Below, one piece after another: positions 58,322-64,000 of a stretch of 64,000 nucleotides of DNA. A program made the position numbers and the translations under genes. How positions within the stretch are numbered: the first letter of the stretch is position 1; the number at the start of each line of letters is the position of its first letter. Below the pieces are notes generated by a model. The model saw only the letters and a list, made by a program, of their open reading frames with translations, was not told the origin of the DNA and did no database searches. The stretch is from NCBI RefSeq assembly GCF_001463765.1, contig NZ_BBWK01000014.1, forward strand, positions 62,001 to 126,000, in the 5' to 3' direction. The DNA is from Aureimonas sp. AU4 (lineage in GTDB: Bacteria; Pseudomonadota; Alphaproteobacteria; Rhizobiales; Rhizobiaceae).

Positions 58322-59806
58322 ATGAATGCCGAATCCACCGTCCGCCGCCGGCCCCTGATCCTGGCCGCCGTGATGGCCTCCATGGCCATGATCGCCATCG
58401 AGGCGACCATCGTCTCGACCGCCATGCCGCAGATCGCCGGCCAGCTCGGCGACCTCCAGCTCTACGCCTGGGTCTTCTCGTCCTTCCTCCTGACCCAGAC
58501 CGCCACCACGGTGGTGTTCGGCAAGCTCGCCGACACGTTCGGCCGCAAGCCGGTGCTCCTCTTCGGGATCGCCGTGTTCCTGATCGGCTCCATCCTGTGC
58601 GGCTTCGCCTGGTCGATGACGAGCCTCATCGCCTTCCGGTTCATCCAGGGTCTTGGGGCGGGCGCGATCCAGCCGGTCGCCCTGACCGTCATCGGCGACC
58701 TCTACACGATGGAGGAGCGCGCCAAGATCCAGGGGTTCCTCGCCAGCGTCTGGGGCGTGTCCTCGGTGGTCGGGCCGTTCGCGGGCGGGCTGATCGTCGC
58801 CAACCTCAGCTGGGCCTGGGTCTTCTGGATCAACCTGCCGATCGGCCTTCTGGCGGCGGCGGGCTTCTTCCTGTTTCTGCGCGAGGACATGGTGCACGAG
58901 CGCCGGCGCGTCGACGGGCTCGGCGCCGGGCTCTTCGCCCTCAGTGTCGCCGCGCTCATGGTGGCGCTGACGGAAGCGGGAACGCAGGACTGGGCCGTCG
59001 CCGCCGTCTCGGCCGTCGTCTTCGTTGCGGCGCTCGCGCTGTTCTTCGCGCAGGAGCGGCGCGCCGCCGACCCGATGATGGACATGCGCCTCTGGTCGCG
59101 TCGCTCGATCCTCACCGTCAACGCCGCGACCCTCTTCAGCGGCATGTCGGTGATCGGCCTCACCACCTTCCTGCCGATGTACGTGCAGGGCGTGCTCGGC
59201 CAGTCGGCGCTGGTGGCGGGCTTCACGCTGACCGCGATGGTGCTGGGCTGGCCGGTGGGCGCGACGATCGCCGCTCGCAACTTCAAGCGCTTCGGCCTGC
59301 GGCCGACGCTGGTCTTCGGCGCCGTTCTGCTGCCGGTTGGCGCGATCGCCTTCCTGGTCCTCAGTCCCGGCATGTCGCCGCTCGTGCCCGCTCTCGGCTC
59401 GGTGGTGATGGGCCTCGGAATGGGCTTCCTCAACACCACCGCCATCGTGATGATCCAGGGGAGTGTGGGCTGGAGCGAGCGGGGCGCGGCCACCGCCTCC
59501 AACGTCTTCGCGCGAAACCTCGGCTCGACGCTGGGGGCAAGCGCGCTCGGCGCCGTGTTCAGCCTGTCGCTCGCGACCGGAGGCGGGCCGGCGGGCGGCT
59601 TCGAGGAGATCCGCCGCCTTCTGGAACAGACGGGAACGCTGGCAGCGGACGGCGCGGCGCGGCTGGCGCTCGGCGCCTCGCTGCACCTCACCTTCCTCGG
59701 CGTGTTCCTGATCGCGCTCGCGACGCTCGGCCTTGCGCTTCTCGTGCCACGGCCCGCGCCCGCCAAGACGGACGCACCGGTCGAAGCGCTGCCGGTCGAG
59801 GTCTAG
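58322..59806 (+). CDS. MFS drug exporter, DHA2 (EmrB/QacA) type
   Basis: A 494-residue proton-driven exporter with about 14 membrane helices. Family motifs: IAIEATIVSTAMPQIAGQLG (motif D1 region in TM1), GKLADTFGRKPVLLFGIAVF (motif A), FRFIQGLGAGAIQPVALTVI (motif B), and SSVVGPFAGGLIVANLSWAW (motif C, antiporter signature). It would export lipophilic toxic compounds. The stop codon shares a CTAG tetranucleotide with the stop of the convergent cutC gene. Confidence 0.94.
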   Translation: MNAESTVRRRPLILAAVMASMAMIAIEATIVSTAMPQIAGQLGDLQLYAWVFSSFLLTQTATTVVFGKLADTFGRKPVLLFGIAVFLIGSILCGFAWSMTSLIAFRFIQGLGAGAIQPVALTVIGDLYTMEERAKIQGFLASVWGVSSVVGPFAGGLIVANLSWAWVFWINLPIGLLAAAGFFLFLREDMVHERRRVDGLGAGLFALSVAALMVALTEAGTQDWAVAAVSAVVFVAALALFFAQERRAADPMMDMRLWSRRSILTVNAATLFSGMSVIGLTTFLPMYVQGVLGQSALVAGFTLTAMVLGWPVGATIAARNFKRFGLRPTLVFGAVLLPVGAIAFLVLSPGMSPLVPALGSVVMGLGMGFLNTTAIVMIQGSVGWSERGAATASNVFARNLGSTLGASALGAVFSLSLATGGGPAGGFEEIRRLLEQTGTLAADGAARLALGASLHLTFLGVFLIALATLGLALLVPRPAPAKTDAPVEALPVEV

Positions 59807-60525
59807 GCCGCGTCGACCGCCGCGCGAAGCCGCCGCACCTCGTCTTCCGACGTGTCGGCCGGCTCCGCGACGTCGAAGCCCCAGCGCGCCATCTCGGGAT
59901 TGGGGCGAAGGGGCCGGCGGCCCGAGGCGTGGATCTCGCGCGCGCCGGTGTCGCGCAGGAGGGCCGCCGCGTTGCCGGCGCGAACGCCGCTGCCCGGCAT
60001 GACGGCGATGCGTCCCTCCGCCTGCTGCACGAGCTGCGTCAGCGTCGGCACGGCATCTGGCGCGCGCAAGGCCCCGCCCGAGGTGAGGACGCGCTCGAAG
60101 CCGAGCGAGACGGCCGCCTCCAGCGCCTCGCCAAGATCGGGCGCGAGGTCGAAGGCGCGGTGGAGCGTCCGGCCCATTCCCTCCGAGGCGGCCATGAGCT
60201 CGGCCAGCGGTTCGGCGTCGAGCCGTCCGTCCGCGCGGTTCGCCCCGAAGACGACGCCCGCGAGCCCGGCCCGGCGCACGGCCTCGATCTCCAGCCGCAT
60301 CGCGTCCAGCTCCGCGCGGGAATAGCGGAACGGCCCCGAGCGCGGCCGGATCATGGCGTAGACCGGCACGGGCGCGCGCGCGGCCAGCGCGATCAGCCCG
60401 GGCGTCGGCGTCAGGCCGCCCAGCGCCAGGCTCGAGCAGAGCTCGATCCGGTCCGCCCCGCCGCGCAGCGCGGCGCCGAGGCCCTCCGGCGTGTCGACGC
60501 AGATTTCCAGAAGGGGACGGCTCAT
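59803..60525 (-). CDS. cutC: CutC family protein
   Basis: A 240-residue TIM-barrel protein of the CutC family, long linked to copper homeostasis although its enzymatic role is not settled. Family signatures: LEICVDTPEGLGAALRGGAD, RIELCSSLALGGLTPTPGLI, RPRSGPFRYSRAELDAMRLE, and VFGANRADGRLD. The start at 60525 is divergent from the sugar kinase, about 90 bases away. cutC beside GlcNAc-type kinases is common in alphaproteobacteria, which favours a role in amino-sugar rather than copper metabolism. Confidence 0.93.
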   Translation of the reverse strand: MSRPLLEICVDTPEGLGAALRGGADRIELCSSLALGGLTPTPGLIALAARAPVPVYAMIRPRSGPFRYSRAELDAMRLEIEAVRRAGLAGVVFGANRADGRLDAEPLAELMAASEGMGRTLHRAFDLAPDLGEALEAAVSLGFERVLTSGGALRAPDAVPTLTQLVQQAEGRIAVMPGSGVRAGNAAALLRDTGAREIHASGRRPLRPNPEMARWGFDVAEPADTSEDEVRRLRAAVDAA

Positions 60526-60616
60526 CGAGGTTCTCGCGGATGGCACGAGCGGGCGCTTCCCGCTAGGACGAGGCTTGAGCCTCACCCGATCCGCCGCCCT
60601 TGCCCGAAGCCCCGCC

Positions 60617-61522
60617 ATGACGCAACCCGCTTCCCCCCGCCGCCTCTGCGCCGATATCGGCGGCTCCTTCATCAAGTTCGCCGCGGTCGACGAGGCGGGG
60701 GCGCTGCGCGACGAGCGGCGCGTGGCCACCGCCACCGGCGACTGGCCGGCCTTCGCGGCGAGCCTTGCCGAGCTGTGCGGCGCGGCGCCGGCCAGCGTGC
60801 CGCTCTGCCTCTCGATCGCCGGCGTCGCCGATCCCGAGAGCGGGATCGCGACGGTGGCCAACATTCCCTGCGTCTCGGGCCGACGCCTGGGGACCGAGCT
60901 TTCGGCGGCGCTCGGGCGGCCCGTTCGGGTCGCCAACGACGCGGACTGCTTCGTGCTCGCCGAGGCGCAGCGGGGCGCCGCGCAAGGGGCGCGCATCGTC
61001 TTCGGCATCATCCTCGGCAGCGGCGTCGGTGGCGGGCTGGTGGTGGACGGGCGCATCGTGGAAGGGGCGGGCGGCGTCTCGGGCGAATGGGGCCACGGGC
61101 CGGTCATGGGCCGCCGGCTCGTCGGCACGCGCGCGCTGGAGCCCTTCGCGTGCGGCTGCGGGCAGGCGGGGTGCCTCGACGCGGTGGGAAGCGCGCGCGG
61201 CCTCGAGCGGCTCGACGCTTTCCTGAATGGCGCACCGCGCACGAGCCTTGCGATCGTGGACGCCTGGAACGAGGGCGAACGCGGGGCGGGCGAGGCGGTC
61301 GAGCTCTACCTCGACCTCGTGTCGGGACCGCTCGCGATGGTGGTGAACCTGACCGGCGCCAGCGCCGTGCCGGTGGCCGGCGGCCTGTCCAACTCGGAGC
61401 GGCTGGTCGCGGCGCTCGACGCGGCGGTGCGGGCCCGCATCCTGCGCCGAACCGCCGAACCCCTGGTCGTGCGCTCGGTGCTCGGCGCCGATGCCGGCCT
61501 GATCGGCGCCTCGCTGCTCTGA
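60617..61522 (+). CDS. ROK-family sugar kinase (N-acetylhexosamine kinase-like)
   Basis: A 301-residue cytoplasmic kinase. ATP phosphate loop LCADIGGSFIKFAAVD, sugar-binding and catalytic Asp in RVANDADCFVLAEAQRGAAQ, GIILGSGVGGGLVVDGRIVE, and the ROK zinc cluster ACGCGQAGCLDAVGSARGL. HGPV follows GEWG, close to the ROK signature of NagK/glucokinase-type enzymes. Probably phosphorylates N-acetylglucosamine or a related sugar. Start at ATG 60617. It runs convergent with the RND gene, 7 bases apart. Confidence 0.9.
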   Translation: MTQPASPRRLCADIGGSFIKFAAVDEAGALRDERRVATATGDWPAFAASLAELCGAAPASVPLCLSIAGVADPESGIATVANIPCVSGRRLGTELSAALGRPVRVANDADCFVLAEAQRGAAQGARIVFGIILGSGVGGGLVVDGRIVEGAGGVSGEWGHGPVMGRRLVGTRALEPFACGCGQAGCLDAVGSARGLERLDAFLNGAPRTSLAIVDAWNEGERGAGEAVELYLDLVSGPLAMVVNLTGASAVPVAGGLSNSERLVAALDAAVRARILRRTAEPLVVRSVLGADAGLIGASLL

Positions 61523-61529
61523 GACGGCC

Positions 61530-64000
61530 CTATTCGGCCGCCGGCCGCACCATGCCGCCGCCGTCGTTGGCGTGGGGGCCGAACTCGGTGACCCGCTTCC
61601 ACGATACGGACGGGTCGGGCGTCCAGGCCGCGTGCGCGGGGGCCGGCGCCTCGTCCACCGTGCCGTCGGCCCGGTTCGGCTTCACGAAGCGATGGAACAG
61701 GCGTCCCACCAGATGCCCGAGGTCGTCCATGATCGTGTAGAGGCTCGGAATGAAGACGAGCGACAGGACGGTCGAGACGAGGAGGCCGCCGATCACCGCG
61801 ATCGCCATGGGCGCGCGGAACTCGCCGCCCTCGCCGGTGGCCATGGCGGCAGGCACCATGCCGGCGGCCATGGCGAGCGTCGTCATGATGATGGGCCGGG
61901 CACGCTTGCGGCCTGCATCCACCACGGCCTCGCGCTGCGGCATGCCGTGGCGCTCCTGCTCCACCGCGAAGTCCACCAGCATGATGGCGTTCTTGGTGAC
62001 GATGCCCATCAGCATCAGGATGCCGATCACGACCGGCATGGAGACCGCGTTCTGGGTGAGGAGCAGCGCGCCCACCACGCCGCCGACCGAGAGCGGCAGC
62101 GAGGCGAGGATGGTGATCGGCAGGAAGACCGAGCCGAACAGGAGGATCAGCACCACCAGCACCATCATGATGCCCGCGCCCATCGCCATGGCGAAGCCGG
62201 TGAAGATCTCGCCCTGGATCTCGGCGTCGCCGACCGGCTGGATGCGCACGCCGGCGGGCAGGTCGCGCACCGTCTCGCCCGCCATGATGCGCGCCGTGCC
62301 CTCGCCGATCTCGTGGCCCGGCGCCATGGCGGTGCCGACCTTCACGAGGCGCTCGCGGTCGTAGCGCTCGATCGTCGAGGGCCCCTGGCCGAAGTCGATG
62401 GCGGCCACGGTCTCCAGCGGCACGGAACCGCCGGTGGCCGTCGACACGCGGAGGTCGCGAACGCTGGCGAGATCCCGCCGCGCGTTCTCCTCGATCTGCA
62501 CGCGGATCGGGACCTGACGCGTGCCGACGTTGAACTTGGCGAGGTTCGCCCCGACGTCGCCGATGGTCGCCACGCGCACCGTCTCGGAGATGGCGTCCGG
62601 CGCGATGCCGAGGTCGGCCGCCTCGTCGAGACGCGGCACGATGCGGATCTCGGGCCGGGCGAACGAGGCCATGGCGGTCGGATTCGAGAAGATCGCGTCG
62701 CGCCGCATCTCGGACTCGAGGCGCGAGGCGGCGTCCGACACCTTGTCGCCGTCCTGGCCGAGAAGCCCGACCGACAGGTCGCGCTCGCCGCGGTCGTTGA
62801 CGAAGTAGGAGCGCAGGTCCGGGATCGCCGCGAGCCTGGCGGTGATCACCGGCTCCAGGTCCTGCTGCGAGCGCTCGCGATCGAACTTGCGCGTCAGGTT
62901 GATGGTAAGGGCTGCGCGTCGCACCTCCAGCGTGCCCGTGGGCGAGGAGCCGCCGATCACCAGGACCGAGCGGACCTCGGGCAACTCGCGGATGCTGCGC
63001 GCGGCCTCGTCGGTGATGCGGCGCGTCGTCTCCAGCGTCGAGCCCGGTGGCAGTTCCACCGACGCCACGATGCGCGAGGCGTCCTCCTTCGGGATGAAGC
63101 CGGTCGGCAGAAGCGGGATCGCCTGGAGCGACAGCACGAAGAGCCCGACGCCCGCCGCCAGCGTCAGCCAGCGGAAGCGCACGGTGCCCGCCAGGAAGCG
63201 CGTGTAGGCGCGCATCAGCGGACCGTCGCGCCGCTCGGCCGCGTGCGGCTTGTTGAGATAGGCCAGCAGCACGACGAGGACGCCGGCGCCGACGAGAACG
63301 GCGCGCGACCATTCGGCCGCGGTTTGGAGGTCCACCGGCGGCAGGCGCGAGGCCAGCTCGCGCAAGGGGCCCGGCGCCCCGGGCGAGCCCGGCAGGAGGG
63401 CGAGCGCGAAGAGCGCGCCGCAGGCGAGGCCGGCGAGCGGTCCGAGCACGAGGAGGTAGCGCCAGGCCAAGCGCCGGAAGCCCGGGCCGTGGTGGCGGTG
63501 CGGCCGGAAGAAGTAGGCCGCCAGCATCGGCGTGATGAGGCGCGCCACGAGCAGCGAGAAGAACACCGCCACCGCGACCGTCAGGCCGAACTGCTTGAAG
63601 TACTGGCCGGGAATGCCGCCCATGAAGGAGACCGGCGCGAAGACCGCGATGATCGTCATGGTGATCGCGATCACGGCGAGGCCGATCTCGTCGGCCGCCT
63701 CGACCGAGGCGCGGTAGGGCGGCTTGCCCATGCCCATGTGGCGCTCGATGTTCTCGATCTCGACGATCGCGTCGTCCACCAGGATGCCGGTGACGAGGGT
63801 GATGGCGAGAAGCGAGACGAGGTTCAGCGAGAAGCCGAGCATCGACATGGCCCAGAAGGCCGGGATGGCGGCGAGCGGCAGCGTGATCGCGGCCACCGCC
63901 GTCGCGCGCCAGTCGCGCAGGAAGAGAAGCACGACCACGACCGCCAGGAAGGCGCCCTCGGCGAGCGTCTCCATGGCCGACTCGTAGTTGCCGTAGGTGT
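61530..64000 (-). CDS. RND multidrug efflux transporter, HAE-1 type (partial, 5' end outside window)
   Basis: C-terminal ~823 residues of an inner-membrane proton-driven efflux pump; full-length members have about 1030. The frame is open through position 64000. TM4 carries the proton-relay acidic pair in TLVTGILVDDAIVEIENIER, and TM10 has the conserved Lys in MGIVTKNAIMLVDFAVEQER. The second porter domain includes FIPKEDASRIVASVELPPGS. Between TM6 and TM7 is an unusually long cytoplasmic-side insertion with RPHRHHGPGF and extra hydrophobic stretches (about residues 190-240 of the visible part). The adaptor gene is expected beyond the right edge. Confidence 0.95.
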   Translation of the reverse strand, partial: TYGNYESAMETLAEGAFLAVVVVLLFLRDWRATAVAAITLPLAAIPAFWAMSMLGFSLNLVSLLAITLVTGILVDDAIVEIENIERHMGMGKPPYRASVEAADEIGLAVIAITMTIIAVFAPVSFMGGIPGQYFKQFGLTVAVAVFFSLLVARLITPMLAAYFFRPHRHHGPGFRRLAWRYLLVLGPLAGLACGALFALALLPGSPGAPGPLRELASRLPPVDLQTAAEWSRAVLVGAGVLVVLLAYLNKPHAAERRDGPLMRAYTRFLAGTVRFRWLTLAAGVGLFVLSLQAIPLLPTGFIPKEDASRIVASVELPPGSTLETTRRITDEAARSIRELPEVRSVLVIGGSSPTGTLEVRRAALTINLTRKFDRERSQQDLEPVITARLAAIPDLRSYFVNDRGERDLSVGLLGQDGDKVSDAASRLESEMRRDAIFSNPTAMASFARPEIRIVPRLDEAADLGIAPDAISETVRVATIGDVGANLAKFNVGTRQVPIRVQIEENARRDLASVRDLRVSTATGGSVPLETVAAIDFGQGPSTIERYDRERLVKVGTAMAPGHEIGEGTARIMAGETVRDLPAGVRIQPVGDAEIQGEIFTGFAMAMGAGIMMVLVVLILLFGSVFLPITILASLPLSVGGVVGALLLTQNAVSMPVVIGILMLMGIVTKNAIMLVDFAVEQERHGMPQREAVVDAGRKRARPIIMTTLAMAAGMVPAAMATGEGGEFRAPMAIAVIGGLLVSTVLSLVFIPSLYTIMDDLGHLVGRLFHRFVKPNRADGTVDEAPAPAHAAWTPDPSVSWKRVTEFGPHANDGGGMVRPAAE

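Noticed and set aside
1-64000. CRISPR arrays, IS elements, integrase or tRNA attachment sites flanking the T3SS as an island
   Set aside because: I looked for direct-repeat arrays, transposase-like proteins and tRNA-like cloverleafs and saw none, so island borders cannot be placed inside this window.

Overview
The window looks like chromosomal or megaplasmid DNA from a high-GC alphaproteobacterium, most likely of the Hyphomicrobiales (Rhizobiales) type. This rests on the strong G/C third-position bias, frequent GTG starts, ATGA/GTGA gene overlaps, a DctB-DctD/DctA C4-dicarboxylate module with a textbook sigma-54 promoter, a YejABEF-type peptide transporter, and a cyclase/metallo-hydrolase/cNMP-receptor/ABC cluster. 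I see no rRNA, tRNA, IS element, phage gene or CRISPR array.

Positions 1-23767 hold a near-complete non-flagellar type III secretion system (T3SS). A left-pointing arm (4296 to 1) encodes a small protein in the LcrG position, a 771-residue cysteine-free protein whose C-terminal helix resembles LcrV/PcrV needle-tip proteins, SctX, SctY and an LcrH/SycD-type translocator chaperone cut by the window edge. A right-pointing arm (4526-14956) carries two TPR-like small proteins (the second a probable SctG), then SctI, J, K, L, N, O, P, Q, R, S, T, U in Ysc order, many translationally coupled. Next come an outer-membrane secretin (15177-17585), an oppositely oriented, very long SctD (20381-18180), a Crp/Fnr-type regulator coupled to SctE and the needle SctF, and finally the gatekeeper SctW with a SycN-like chaperone. 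SctX, SctY, SctE, SctG and SycN homologues place the machine in the Ysc family. Two parts are unusual: the secretin has GspD (type II secretion) architecture with a lipobox, and SctD carries about 350 extra C-terminal residues. SctV and the pore-forming translocators are not in the window and probably lie to the left.

Positions 23787-33282 hold siroheme synthase (cysG), then a rightward run of an atypical polysaccharide deacetylase, a GNAT acetyltransferase and a peptide ABC importer (fused ATPase, binding protein, two permeases). Positions 33250-38597, leftward, form a cyclic-nucleotide module: a large ABC exporter-like protein with a degraded ATPase domain, a cNMP-binding protein, a metallo-beta-lactamase-fold hydrolase and a class III nucleotide cyclase. 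Positions 38770-45688 are a polysaccharide locus: three separate glycosyltransferases, a glycosyltransferase-deacetylase fusion and a nucleotide-sugar dehydrogenase. They are followed by an MHYT-GGDEF-EAL cyclic-di-GMP protein and a hybrid histidine kinase.

Positions 50340-55103 are the C4-dicarboxylate system: DctD and DctB leftward, DctA rightward from a sigma-54 promoter with an upstream DctD-like site. Then come a LysR regulator divergent from a quinone-detoxification pair (ring-cleaving dioxygenase and MhqD-like esterase), a tiny membrane protein, a DHA2-type drug exporter, CutC, a ROK sugar kinase, and the C-terminal part of an RND efflux pump cut by the right edge.
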